Shown in pieces: positions 8,573 to 17,898 of a stretch of DNA of 64,000 bases. Both the position numbers and the translations under genes were made by a program. This DNA is from Chryseobacterium oranimense. Its GTDB lineage: Bacteria > Bacteroidota > Bacteroidia > Flavobacteriales > Weeksellaceae. Where the stretch lies: contig NZ_FQWT01000009.1 of assembly GCF_900129755.1 (NCBI RefSeq), positions 124,001-188,000 of the forward strand, written 5' to 3'. Within the stretch, counting starts at the first letter, position 1, and each line of letters opens with the position of its first letter. The notes under the pieces are model-generated. The model saw only the letters and a program-made list of their open reading frames with translations, made no database searches and was not told where the DNA came from.

Positions 8573-10342
8573 ATGAACAAGCAGCCTCTTCTTATTCTTA
8601 GCCTCTGTTTTATTTTAAGAATTCTTTTTCAGGATCATTTTCCGATAGATAAAACCATAATATACGCAGTTGCAGGAGGCTGTTTATTGATTTTCCTCTT
8701 GTATTTTATGACATCTTACATTCTTCATAAAATAAAAGCAATATTGCTGGGGCTTATGTTTTTCGGAGCCGGAATAATTCTTCACTCTTTTAATACTTTT
8801 TCGTCTGCTCCCTTATCTGTGCCTCAAAATGGATCTGTATTTTTTAAGGTTTCAAAAAAACTAAATTCTACAGAGAAAAATAAAAAATATGAGGGATCAG
8901 TTCAATCAGGAAAAGAAAACTTCAAAGCTGTTATTTATATTCCCAAAACAGCTGAAGAGCTGGATTTTAAACATTATTACAAGGCGGATGCTTATATATC
9001 AAAACCAAAACCCCCGCAATATGACTTCCAGTTTGATTACGCCAACTATCTGAAAAGAAAAAATATTGAATATCAGTGCTATATATCCGGAAATATAATT
9101 TCAGCAGTAAGAGCAGATTTGAATATCAATGAATGGATTCAGCAGCATCGATTGAACATATTACAAAAAATTGACAAATCTGAAATGTCCTATAAAACCC
9201 GGGAATTTTTAAAAGGAATTATCCTCGCGGACAGAACGGAAATGGATGCAGGGACCGTGCAGGATTTCAACAGGTCCGGGATGCTTCATCTGCTGGCTAT
9301 TTCCGGGACACATATCGTAGTGATTTTCGGAATGTTTTACTTTTTGCTGACAAGATTCAGCCCTTTAAGGTTCAGGAAATATGCGGTTGTCACCAGTATT
9401 GTTTTTATCTGGGTTTTTGCAGCATTTATTGGGTTCGGAAGCTCAGTGCTGCGTTCCTGTATTATGCTTTCCGTATATTTTATCTATGTGTTGCTTCAGA
9501 GAAAGCCGGATCTGCTTCATTCCCTCTCCCTGTCAGCAATGATTATTTTGGTGAGCGATACGCAGCAGCTCTTCGATATAGGCTTTCAGCTAAGTTTTCT
9601 TGCCGTGCTGGGAATATTCTGGCTGAACCAGCCTCTTTTGAAATATTTTCCCCGGCAGGATGGTTACTTTAAAAAACTTATCTGCAATACCATTACTATT
9701 TCGATCTCTGCACAGCTGGCCACATTGCCATTGGTATTGTATTATTTTCATCAGTTCTCGCTGGTTTCTGTTCCTGCCAATATCCTGATTGTTCCGTTTT
9801 CAGAAATTCTGATTGTGTTTTCCTTTCTGATGACCGTTCTCATAGGGTTACATATAGATTTTACATGGATTGATTCCGTATATGACACTTCAATCCAGGT
9901 TTTGTTAAGCCTGATTCACTGGTTTGCAGAAAGAGATGTATTATTTTTTTCGAACATAGCGATGAATTTTATTGAAGTTTTATCTTTGTCTGTGATCGTT
10001 TATATGCTGAGGCCATTATTTTTAAACATTAATTTCAGAAATTTAGTCAGGGCAGTTGCGGCGGTTCTTGTTTTTTCTCTGCTCAGAACCGGATTTGATA
10101 TCTTTGCAAATCAGAAAGAAGAAATAATGCTTCATGATTTCAATAAAACTAAAGTATTATCTGTAAAAGATGGGAACAGAGTTTGTTTTTGGGTGTCAGA
10201 AAACTCGGATGAAAAGAAAATTTCCAGGTTTATAGCTGATCCTTACTGTTCCTCCAGACGAATAAAAAATATAAAAATAAAAACCTTTCCCAAGTCAGCA
10301 GAAAAGGTAGTTTATAATGGCAGAATTTATGATTTGAAATAA
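8573..10342 (+). CDS. comEC: ComEC/Rec2-family competence membrane protein
   Basis: A 589-residue multi-pass protein of the DNA-uptake channel family. An N-terminal DUF4131-type region (two helices, then a beta-rich section to about residue 190) is followed by the Competence domain, with GILLADRTEMDAGTVQDFNRSGMLHLLAISGTHI and LRSCIMLSVYFIYVLL as conserved parts. The C-terminal metallo-beta-lactamase domain of full-length ComEC is absent; the last 90 residues are a short non-membrane tail, as in many Bacteroidota members. I prefer the ATG at 8573 (MNKQPLLILSLCF, directly a hydrophobic helix). An in-frame GTG at 8519 would add 18 polar residues. Confidence 0.85.
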   Translation: MNKQPLLILSLCFILRILFQDHFPIDKTIIYAVAGGCLLIFLLYFMTSYILHKIKAILLGLMFFGAGIILHSFNTFSSAPLSVPQNGSVFFKVSKKLNSTEKNKKYEGSVQSGKENFKAVIYIPKTAEELDFKHYYKADAYISKPKPPQYDFQFDYANYLKRKNIEYQCYISGNIISAVRADLNINEWIQQHRLNILQKIDKSEMSYKTREFLKGIILADRTEMDAGTVQDFNRSGMLHLLAISGTHIVVIFGMFYFLLTRFSPLRFRKYAVVTSIVFIWVFAAFIGFGSSVLRSCIMLSVYFIYVLLQRKPDLLHSLSLSAMIILVSDTQQLFDIGFQLSFLAVLGIFWLNQPLLKYFPRQDGYFKKLICNTITISISAQLATLPLVLYYFHQFSLVSVPANILIVPFSEILIVFSFLMTVLIGLHIDFTWIDSVYDTSIQVLLSLIHWFAERDVLFFSNIAMNFIEVLSLSVIVYMLRPLFLNINFRNLVRAVAAVLVFSLLRTGFDIFANQKEEIMLHDFNKTKVLSVKDGNRVCFWVSENSDEKKISRFIADPYCSSRRIKNIKIKTFPKSAEKVVYNGRIYDLK

Positions 10343-10454
10343 TAAACCGATATTTCATTTTTCCCCTTTAAATAATGTATTGGATTCTTATTTAGAAAGA
10401 TTACAAACTGGCTAATTGTGAGATTTCTCACTTCCCGATATTGTTAACATTTCT

Positions 10455-10462
10455 TAATTTTG
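10455..10462 (+). promoter_or_regulatory. -7 element of the sdhCAB operon
   Basis: TAATTTTG fits TAnnTTTG and lies 24 bases upstream of the sdhC ATG. The nearest upstream TTG is too close (11 bases) to be a standard -33. Confidence 0.4.
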
Positions 10463-10486
10463 TGGGAAATTCAAATTTAAACTTAT

Positions 10487-11152
10487 ATGGCAGGTTTAAC
10501 GAGTTCTACGATAGGTAGAAAATATGCGATGGCATTATCAGCTCTTTTTTTGCTGATCTTTCTTATACTGCATTTGACGACAAACTTATTATCTGTATTG
10601 CCGAACCGTAACATCTTTAATACGGCTTCTGATTTTATGGGTTATAATCCGCTTGTCCAATTCCTGATGCAGCCTATTCTTGGTTTTGCAGTTATTTTCC
10701 ATTTTATCATGGGATTCGTACTGGAGATTAAGAACAATAAAGCACGTCCGATAAAGTATGCTTCCAACAACCCTTCTGTGAACTCTTCATGGATGTCCAG
10801 AAATATGATTATTTCCGGAGCTGTTGTTTTAGCCTTCTTGGTACTTCACTTTTATGATTTCTGGCTTCATGAAATCAATTATAAGTATGTGGAAGGGCTT
10901 GCTCCAGATTCAGAACGTTTCTGGCCGGAGCTTCACGAGAAGTTTGCCGATATCTGGAGAGTGGTACTGTATGTAATCGCTTTCGTTTTATTGGGACTAC
11001 ACCTTGCTCACGGTTTCCAGTCTTCGTTCCAGTCTATCGGAGCAAGACATCCGAAATATACTCCGGTAATTAAAGCTTTTGGAAAATGGTATTCAATCCT
11101 TATTCCTGCAGGTTTCATTTTTATCGCAATTTTTCACTTTGTAACTCAATAA
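10487..11152 (+). CDS. sdhC: Succinate dehydrogenase cytochrome b subunit
   Basis: The membrane anchor of complex II; it carries b-type haems and passes electrons to menaquinone. Its 221 residues contain five hydrophobic helices, the layout of the single-subunit type B anchors of Bacteroidota and epsilonproteobacteria. Histidines inside or next to helices (LILHLTTNLL, VIFHFIMGFVLE, VLHFYDFW, LGLHLAHGFQSS, IAIFHFV) are the candidate haem ligands. It begins the operon, 15 bases before sdhA. Confidence 0.94.
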   Translation: MAGLTSSTIGRKYAMALSALFLLIFLILHLTTNLLSVLPNRNIFNTASDFMGYNPLVQFLMQPILGFAVIFHFIMGFVLEIKNNKARPIKYASNNPSVNSSWMSRNMIISGAVVLAFLVLHFYDFWLHEINYKYVEGLAPDSERFWPELHEKFADIWRVVLYVIAFVLLGLHLAHGFQSSFQSIGARHPKYTPVIKAFGKWYSILIPAGFIFIAIFHFVTQ

Positions 11153-11167
11153 TATCAATATACCAAT

Positions 11168-13180
11168 ATGAGTAAATTAGATTCAAAAATTCCGGCTGGT
11201 CCTTTAAAGGATAAATGGAAGCATCATAAAGACCATATGAACCTTGTTGCACCAAACAACAGAGATAAGATTGATATTATTGTTGTAGGTACAGGTTTGG
11301 CAGGAGGTTCTGCTGCAGCTACTCTGGCTGAGCAGGGATATAATGTAAAAGCATTTTGCTATCAGGATTCTCCAAGAAGAGCACACTCAATTGCAGCGCA
11401 GGGAGGTATCAATGCCGCTAAAAACTATCAGGGTGATGGTGACTCCACTTACAGATTGTTCTATGACACAATCAAAGGTGGTGACTACAGAGCAAGAGAA
11501 GCTAACGTTTACAGATTGGCTGAGGTTTCTGCCAATATTATTGACCAGTGTGTTTCCCAAGGTGTTCCTTTCGGGAGAGATTACGGCGGTCAGCTAGATA
11601 ACCGTTCATTTGGTGGGGTTCAGGTAAAAAGAACTTTCTATGCAAAAGGACAGACTGGTCAGCAGTTATTATTAGGTGCATATTCTGCAATGAGCCGTCA
11701 GATCGGTAAAGGTAGAATCAAGATGTATAACCGTCATGAGATGCTTGATCTTGTTATTGTTGACGGGAAAGCAAGAGGAATCATCGCAAGAAACCTTGTA
11801 ACAGGTGAAATTGAAAGACATTCTGCTCACGCTGTTGTTATTGCCTCAGGAGGTTACGGAAACGTCTATTTCCTTTCTACCAATGCAATGGGATCAAACG
11901 TTTCTGCAGCATGGAAGATCCACAAAAAAGGAGCGTATTTCGCTAACCCTTGCTATGTACAGATTCACCCGACTTGTATTCCGGTTCACGGAACTCAGCA
12001 GTCTAAACTTACTTTGATGTCTGAATCATTAAGAAACTCCGGAAGAATCTGGGTTCCTAAGAAAATTGAAGATTCAGTAGCGATCAGAGAAGGTAAACTA
12101 AGACCGGAAAATATTAAAGAAGAAGATAGAGATTATTATTTAGAAAGAAGATATCCTGCATTCGGAAACCTGGTTCCAAGAGACGTTGCGTCCAGAGCGG
12201 CTAAAGAAAGATGTGATGCCGGTTTCGGAATCGAAAATAATGATACACAGGAAGGTGTTTACCTTGATTTCTCTACAGAGATCATGAAAAAAGGTAAAGA
12301 AGCCGCTATCGAAAAACATATCCATAACCCTACAGAGCAGCAGATCTATGACTTGGGAAAAAGCTGGATTGAGGAGAAATATGGTAACCTGTTTGTGATG
12401 TACGAAAAAATTACTGCAGATGATCCTTATAAAACTCCAATGAAAATTTATCCTGCGGTTCACTACACAATGGGTGGTGTTTGGGTAGATTATAACCTTC
12501 AGTCTACTATTCCAGGATGTTTCGTAATCGGTGAGGCTAATTTCTCTGACCACGGAGCGAACAGATTGGGAGCTTCTGCATTGATGCAAGGTTTGGCAGA
12601 CGGATATTTCGTTCTTCCTTATACGATTGCAGATTATCTTTCTGCAGACATCAGAACCGGAACTATTCCTACAGAGTCCGCAGCATTTGATGAAGCTGAA
12701 AAAGGAATTAAAGATAAAATAGATTTCTTCTTAAATAATAAAGGAACTCATTCAGTTGACCATTTCCACAAAAAATTAGGACACATTATGTGGAATAAAG
12801 TAGGAATGGGAAGAACTCCAGAAGGTTTAAGAGAAGCGATCAGAGAAATCGAAGAAGTAAGAAACGATTTCTGGAAAAATGTAAAAGTACCTGGTGACAA
12901 TGACGGCATGAACACTGAGCTTGAAAAAGCATTCAGAGTGGCAGACTTCCTGGAACTGGGACAATTAATGGCTATCGATGCACTGCATAGAAACGAATCT
13001 TGTGGTGGACATTTCCGTGAAGACCATTCCACTCCGGATGGAGAAGCGGAAAGAGACGACGTAAACTATAAATATGTCGGAGCTTGGGAATATCAGGGAG
13101 CAGATATCAACAGTGAAATTCTGCATAAAGAAGACCTGATATATGACAACATCGAGGTTAAAACTAGAAGTTATAAATAA
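11168..13180 (+). CDS. sdhA: Succinate dehydrogenase/fumarate reductase flavoprotein subunit
   Basis: Oxidises succinate to fumarate with covalently bound FAD on the cytoplasmic side. VVGTGLAGGSAAATLAEQG (about residues 39-57) is the dinucleotide-binding loop and H73 in RAHSIAAQGG is the expected flavinylation histidine. HPTCIP, SRAAKERC and the C-terminal SCGGHFREDH are further family blocks. At 670 residues it is longer than the E. coli enzyme and fits the type B complex II enzymes. Middle gene of sdhCAB. Confidence 0.97.
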   Translation: MSKLDSKIPAGPLKDKWKHHKDHMNLVAPNNRDKIDIIVVGTGLAGGSAAATLAEQGYNVKAFCYQDSPRRAHSIAAQGGINAAKNYQGDGDSTYRLFYDTIKGGDYRAREANVYRLAEVSANIIDQCVSQGVPFGRDYGGQLDNRSFGGVQVKRTFYAKGQTGQQLLLGAYSAMSRQIGKGRIKMYNRHEMLDLVIVDGKARGIIARNLVTGEIERHSAHAVVIASGGYGNVYFLSTNAMGSNVSAAWKIHKKGAYFANPCYVQIHPTCIPVHGTQQSKLTLMSESLRNSGRIWVPKKIEDSVAIREGKLRPENIKEEDRDYYLERRYPAFGNLVPRDVASRAAKERCDAGFGIENNDTQEGVYLDFSTEIMKKGKEAAIEKHIHNPTEQQIYDLGKSWIEEKYGNLFVMYEKITADDPYKTPMKIYPAVHYTMGGVWVDYNLQSTIPGCFVIGEANFSDHGANRLGASALMQGLADGYFVLPYTIADYLSADIRTGTIPTESAAFDEAEKGIKDKIDFFLNNKGTHSVDHFHKKLGHIMWNKVGMGRTPEGLREAIREIEEVRNDFWKNVKVPGDNDGMNTELEKAFRVADFLELGQLMAIDALHRNESCGGHFREDHSTPDGEAERDDVNYKYVGAWEYQGADINSEILHKEDLIYDNIEVKTRSYK

Positions 13181-13204
13181 TCTCCAACCTATAAATACAA
13201 CATT

Positions 13205-13972
13205 ATGAGTGCAAAAAAAGGCCTTCATCTTACACTGAAAATTTGGAGACAGAAAAATAGTAAAACTAAAGGTCAGTTTGAGACCTACAAAATATCAGAT
13301 GTTTCTACAGACTCTTCATTTTTAGAGATGTTAGATATTCTGAACGAAAATTTAATTAACGAAGGAAAAGAACCTATCGCTTTTGACCACGACTGTCGTG
13401 AAGGAATCTGCGGAATGTGTTCCCTTTACATCAACGGTAGAGCACATGGTCCGGATACAGGAATCACTACCTGCCAGCTTCACATGAGAATGTTCAAAGA
13501 CGGGGAAACTATCGTTATTGAACCTTGGAGAAGTGCAGCTTTCCCTGTTATCAAAGATTTGATGGTAGACAGAAGCGCATTCGACAGAGTAATGGCTGCC
13601 GGAGGTTTCATTTCCGTGAACACTTCAGGAAATACACTGGATGCCAACGCAATTCCGGTTCCTAAGGAAGATGCAGACAAGGCAATGGATGCTGCTGCTT
13701 GTATCGGTTGTGGAGCATGTGTGGCAACTTGTAAAAACGGATCAGCAATGCTGTTCGTTGGAGCTAAAGTATCTCAGTTTGCTTTACTTCCACAAGGTAG
13801 AGTAGAAGCAAAAAGAAGAGTTCTGAACATGGTGAAAGCTATGGACGAAGAAGGATTCGGAAACTGTTCAAACACAGGTGCATGTGAAGTAGAATGTCCG
13901 AAAGGAATTTCTCTTGAAAACATCGCCAGAATGAACAGAGAATATATGGCTGCTATGGTAGACCAAGGATAA
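13205..13972 (+). CDS. sdhB: Succinate dehydrogenase/fumarate reductase iron-sulfur subunit
   Basis: Carries electrons from the flavoprotein to the membrane anchor. The N-terminal ferredoxin domain holds DCREGICGMC and a later TTC (C64, C69, C72, C90) for the [2Fe-2S] cluster. The C-terminal domain holds CIGCGACVATC and a second set in CSNTGACEVECPKGI for the [4Fe-4S] and [3Fe-4S] clusters. Its 255 residues are normal. It lies 24 bases after sdhA and is followed by a terminator, closing the operon. Confidence 0.97.
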   Translation: MSAKKGLHLTLKIWRQKNSKTKGQFETYKISDVSTDSSFLEMLDILNENLINEGKEPIAFDHDCREGICGMCSLYINGRAHGPDTGITTCQLHMRMFKDGETIVIEPWRSAAFPVIKDLMVDRSAFDRVMAAGGFISVNTSGNTLDANAIPVPKEDADKAMDAAACIGCGACVATCKNGSAMLFVGAKVSQFALLPQGRVEAKRRVLNMVKAMDEEGFGNCSNTGACEVECPKGISLENIARMNREYMAAMVDQG

Positions 13973-13992
13973 AAATCCTATTCAGATACATT

Positions 13993-14025
13993 AAAAATCG
14001 TCTTCATTTTGGAGACGATTTTTTT
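13993..14025 (+). terminator. Terminator of sdhCAB
   Basis: AAAAATCGTCT / AGACGATTTTT, an 11-bp perfect stem with a 9-base loop and further T residues, starting 21 bases past the sdhB stop. Confidence 0.8.
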
Positions 14026-14264
14026 ATGCATACCCTATCGCTGTTAAAATTTGTTAAGTTGTTGCTTAAATAAGACATTCCTTGTTTAATAAGTCTATAT
14101 TTGGTGAGCACATAGGTGTATAAAATAGGATTGGAATTTTCCAGATCTGTTTTTCAGACGTAAATTTTATAGCATTGGAAAGACCTTGGAATTCCCTTTT
14201 TATAGGTATTCCATAAAATTTTCAAAAAAAATAAATAGTGTTAATCAACAAGCCGCAAAAAACG

Positions 14265-14272
14265 TATTTTTG
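14265..14272 (+). promoter_or_regulatory. -7 element upstream of the DUF4369/thioredoxin-fold lipoprotein
   Basis: TATTTTTG fits TAnnTTTG and lies 18 bases upstream of the ATG at 14291, supporting that start. Another match, TATATTTG, is at 14096-14103. Confidence 0.35.
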
Positions 14273-14290
14273 CGTAATATTAAAATTGAA

Positions 14291-15814
14291 ATGAAAAAAT
14301 ATCTTTTATTGTTTATCATCACAGCTTTTGTGATGTCTTGTTCAAAAAAAGTTGAAGTTAAAGGAAAAATTACCGGAAGTTCACCACTCGAAAGAATTGA
14401 ATTCGTTGAAGCTTCTGGTGTGGCAACCCTTCCGCTTGTTAATATTGGTTTAGATAAAGGTGGAAACTTTACAGGAAGCTTTGAAGCTCCTAAAGACGGG
14501 ATGTATGTCATTAACTATGCAGGAAGACAAAACCTTATTTATCTTGAAGGCGGGCAGAAACTGAATATCTCAGGAAATGCAATGACTTTCCCTAATGAAT
14601 TTGTAGTAACAGGAGACGCCAAGAAAAATAATGATTTCCTTCAGGCAAGCCAAAAATTCCTGGGTGAGTACGGAAGTAAAATCAACATTCAGCAGCTAAT
14701 GTCCGGTGACGAGAAAACATTCCTTAAAGGAGCTCAGAAAATCGAAGCCGATATCAATAAAAATGTAGAAGAGCTTGCTCAGAAAAATAATCCAAGCAAA
14801 GGAATTCTGGAGTGGAAAAAGAATGATGTGAAAGTAACGATCCTTAACCTTCTGGCGAACTATGAGATGTCACAGCGCCAGATGTCAGGAAACCCTTCAT
14901 TTAAAGTTTCCAAAGCTTTCAAAGATTATGAAACAAAACTGGAAGGAGATAAAGACGTAATGGTAAAAACGATTCCGTTATACAGACAGTACCTTCTTGT
15001 GAAAATGAGTCCTGACTTTCAAAAATATGCAGAGGCAAAAGCTAAAGGAAAAACAGATGTTACCACTTCTGAAATTTTTGCACAGTTCCTGAAAGACAGA
15101 AAAGAAGTTTCACAGACTGCCAAAGACTATTTGTTGGCATTTGTAGTGGCTCAGGATATTCATCCGGGTGCTCCTGCAAAGAATATGGATAAAGTTAAGA
15201 AAATCATCGATACAGATATTACAGATGCAGGTATCAAGGCGGACCTTGTTAAAATGCAGTTAGCTGTTAATGGTCTTAAAGTAGGAGAACCTGCTCCTGA
15301 GGCAGCATTAATAAAAGCAGATGGTAAATCTTATAAGCTTTCTGAAAATAAAGGAAAACCATACATGCTGTTTTTCTATGCATCATGGAATCCTTACATC
15401 AGTGAAGCTACAGTTCCTGTACTGAAAGAAGTGGTGAACTTCTATAAGTCTAAAATGAACTTTGTTTTTGTGAACGTAGATGATACAAAAGACCAGTTCG
15501 TAAAAACAAGCAGTGCATTGCTGAAAGGAATTCCGGGAACCAATGTATATGGAGAAAAAGGTCTGGATTCAGATATTGCTAAAAAATATGGAGTATATGG
15601 ATTTAAACTGCCTTGCTTTGTAATTGTTGATAAAGATGGTAAAATTGCCAGCAGATCTTTTGTAAATCTTGGCGAACAGGAAGTCGTAACCATATTGGAC
15701 AAGCTTACAGGTCTTTCTGCACCGAAAGTACAGCCGAATGTTCAGATGATGCCGGGAATGCCGGTTGACCCTTCTGCACAGCCTGCCAATCCTCAGCCAG
15801 CTCCAACAAAATAA
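14291..15814 (+). CDS. Lipoprotein with DUF4369 and a thioredoxin-like domain lacking the CxxC
   Basis: A 507-residue lipoprotein: MKKYLLLFIITAFVMSCSKK gives a signal peptide with lipobox VMSC. A DUF4369 beta-sandwich follows (about residues 22-110), then a helical middle, then a TlpA/AhpC-like thioredoxin fold from about residue 335 (VGEPAPEAALIKADGKSYKL). Where TlpA has WCxxC this protein reads ASWNPYISEA, so both redox cysteines are missing. A single C lies in KLPCFVIVDKDG, the cis-proline region. The end is Pro-rich. I chose the ATG at 14291 because it begins the signal peptide and follows a -7 element; the longer reading from 14186 has no sense as an exported protein. Probably a structural or binding role in the periplasm. 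Confidence 0.85.
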   Translation: MKKYLLLFIITAFVMSCSKKVEVKGKITGSSPLERIEFVEASGVATLPLVNIGLDKGGNFTGSFEAPKDGMYVINYAGRQNLIYLEGGQKLNISGNAMTFPNEFVVTGDAKKNNDFLQASQKFLGEYGSKINIQQLMSGDEKTFLKGAQKIEADINKNVEELAQKNNPSKGILEWKKNDVKVTILNLLANYEMSQRQMSGNPSFKVSKAFKDYETKLEGDKDVMVKTIPLYRQYLLVKMSPDFQKYAEAKAKGKTDVTTSEIFAQFLKDRKEVSQTAKDYLLAFVVAQDIHPGAPAKNMDKVKKIIDTDITDAGIKADLVKMQLAVNGLKVGEPAPEAALIKADGKSYKLSENKGKPYMLFFYASWNPYISEATVPVLKEVVNFYKSKMNFVFVNVDDTKDQFVKTSSALLKGIPGTNVYGEKGLDSDIAKKYGVYGFKLPCFVIVDKDGKIASRSFVNLGEQEVVTILDKLTGLSAPKVQPNVQMMPGMPVDPSAQPANPQPAPTK

Positions 15815-15834
15815 TAAACTTTAATATAGATGGA

Positions 15835-15863
15835 AACCTTATCTTCGGATAAGGTTTTTTTTT
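15835..15863 (+). terminator. Terminator of the thioredoxin-fold lipoprotein gene
   Basis: AACCTTATC-TTCG-GATAAGGTT followed by a T-run: a 9-bp perfect stem with a UUCG tetraloop. Confidence 0.9.
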
Positions 15864-15983
15864 ATTGTATTTTTGCGGAATCAAACCGGGGGAATTCTTT
15901 CGGTTACATTAGAAAAATAAAAATAGAGTTTACGATGAAACCGGACGGTATCATCTGAACGTTAAAAGAAATTGAGTTTAGGG

Positions 15984-17390
15984 ATGAGAAAGAAGAAAGA
16001 TATAATTCTTGAAAATATTAAGCTGTTTGGTGCAGGGGCAAAAGGTGTTGCCATAGGAAAAACCGAAGAAGGAAAAACCGTATTGGTTTCCGGGGCAGTT
16101 CCCGGTGATGTAGTAAATGCCAGAGTTAAAAAATCCAAATCCAAATACTACGAAGCTGAAACGGTAGAAATTTTGGAAAAGTCGCCATTCAGAGTAGATC
16201 CTAAATGTATTCACTTTGGAACGTGCGGAGGGTGCAAGTGGCAGAATATGAGCTACGAAAAACAGCTTGACTTCAAACAGGAAGAAGTATACAATAATAT
16301 TAAAAGAATCGGAGGGATTGATGATTTCGAGACCCTTCCGATTCTGGGCGCTGAAGAACAGTATTTCTACAGAAATAAAATGGAATTTTCCTTTTCCAAT
16401 GCGAGATGGCTTACCCAATATGAAATAAGCTCTGAAGAAAATTTTGGAAATAAAGACGCTCTGGGCTTCCATATTCCCGGAATGTGGAGTAAGATCCTAG
16501 ATCTGAAAGAGTGTTTCCTGCAGGAAGACCCATCCAATGCGATCCGTTTAGCCGTTAAGAAATTTGGGGTAGATAACGGGTTGGACTTCTTTGACGTAAG
16601 AAACCAGGAAGGATTTTTGAGAACTCTGATGATGAGACAGAACTCCAAAGGCGAGTGGATGGTATTATTCCAGCTTTACAGAGAAGAAAAAGAAAACAGG
16701 GAAAAGCTTTTCCAGTTCTTACTTGAGCAGTTTCCACAGATCAAAACACTTGTCTATGCTATCAATCCTAAGCAGAATGATTCCATATATGATCTTGATA
16801 TCAATGTATACTTCGGCGAAGGCTTCCTGATGGAGGAAATGGATGGATTAAAATTTAAAATAGGTCCTAAATCTTTCTTCCAGACCAATTATAAACAAGC
16901 ATTGGAACTTTACAGAAAAACACTGGAGTTTGCAGATTTAAAAGGCGATGAAGTAGTCTATGACCTTTATACTGGAACAGGAACAATTGCCCAGTATGTA
17001 GCGAGAAATGCCAAGCAGGTAATCGGGATAGAATCTGTACAGGAAGCCATTGATGCTGCTATTGAGCATGCTGAATTAAATGGTCTTACCAATACCACAT
17101 TCTATTGTGGAGATATGAAAAATGTCTTTAATGACGAATTCATGGAAAATCATCCGAAAGCAGATGTTTTGATTACCGATCCGCCAAGAGACGGGATGCA
17201 CCAGAAAGTGGTAGAGCAGATCCTGAAACTTGCCCCGGAGAAAGTAGTATATGTAAGCTGTAATTCAGCGACGCAGGCAAGAGACCTTGCTTTAATGAAA
17301 GAACATTATACTCTGGTAAAAATCCTTCCGGTAGATATGTTTCCGCAGACCCACCACGTTGAAAACATCGCATTGCTTGTTAAAAAATAA
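15984..17390 (+). CDS. rlmD: 23S rRNA (uracil-C5)-methyltransferase, RlmD/RumA family
   Basis: An S-adenosylmethionine-dependent RNA methyltransferase of 468 residues. An N-terminal TRAM domain (LFGAGAKGVAIGKTEEG...VPGDVVNARV) is followed by the iron-sulfur cysteines CIHFGTCGGCKWQ. The C-terminal Rossmann domain has DLYTGTGTIAQYVA, DPPRDGMH and the catalytic cysteine in VYVSCNS. The start is the ATG at 15984; an in-frame TTG at 15972 adds four residues. TATTTTTG at 15868-15875 may be its -7 element. The position methylated (U1939 in E. coli numbering, or U747) cannot be told from sequence alone. Confidence 0.92.
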   Translation: MRKKKDIILENIKLFGAGAKGVAIGKTEEGKTVLVSGAVPGDVVNARVKKSKSKYYEAETVEILEKSPFRVDPKCIHFGTCGGCKWQNMSYEKQLDFKQEEVYNNIKRIGGIDDFETLPILGAEEQYFYRNKMEFSFSNARWLTQYEISSEENFGNKDALGFHIPGMWSKILDLKECFLQEDPSNAIRLAVKKFGVDNGLDFFDVRNQEGFLRTLMMRQNSKGEWMVLFQLYREEKENREKLFQFLLEQFPQIKTLVYAINPKQNDSIYDLDINVYFGEGFLMEEMDGLKFKIGPKSFFQTNYKQALELYRKTLEFADLKGDEVVYDLYTGTGTIAQYVARNAKQVIGIESVQEAIDAAIEHAELNGLTNTTFYCGDMKNVFNDEFMENHPKADVLITDPPRDGMHQKVVEQILKLAPEKVVYVSCNSATQARDLALMKEHYTLVKILPVDMFPQTHHVENIALLVKK

Positions 17391-17421
17391 AATTATTTAA
17401 ATTTGACTTTCAAATCTTAAT

Positions 17422-17898
17422 ATGAAGTATTTTAAATTTCTCATCATGATCTGCTTTGTAGGAATGCTTTTTTCCTGCGGCGGAGATGACGATATCTGCG
17501 AAAGTGGAGAGGGAACGCCAAGAATGAAGGTGGCATTCAAGGATGTAGTGTCTGGAAAAGCCAAAACTTTAGATTCATTGTATATAGCAGTAGATTACGG
17601 TTCCGGAAAAGTGCAGCTTGGAAAAACTGAGAAAACAGATTCCAGGCTTATCCCCTTAAGGGTTGATGATTCACCTTATACGGATGTTTATTTCAGACTT
17701 GCAGATAAAGGAGCAGAATCCCATGTACGGATTAATTATACCACAAAAGCGACCTATGTTTCTCCCGGATGCGGAATCAAGAAAACGTATGAGAATTTAA
17801 ATTCACAATTAATACAACCCAATCCTGTACAGAAAATCGAAGCAGGACAAAACCAAATAGAGAATGAAGACAAGACTAATCTTTTCCTTATTTTTTAG
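17422..17898 (+). CDS. DUF6452 family lipoprotein
   Basis: A 158-residue predicted lipoprotein: MKYFKFLIMICFVGMLFSCGG shows the lipobox FSC at residue 19. It contains CESGEGTPRMKVAF near the start and SPGCGIKKTYENL near residue 120, a pattern I associate with DUF6452, a Bacteroidota family of unknown role. Its end overlaps the start of the next gene by 35 bases in another frame, so the two are translationally linked. Confidence 0.75.
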   Translation: MKYFKFLIMICFVGMLFSCGGDDDICESGEGTPRMKVAFKDVVSGKAKTLDSLYIAVDYGSGKVQLGKTEKTDSRLIPLRVDDSPYTDVYFRLADKGAESHVRINYTTKATYVSPGCGIKKTYENLNSQLIQPNPVQKIEAGQNQIENEDKTNLFLIF

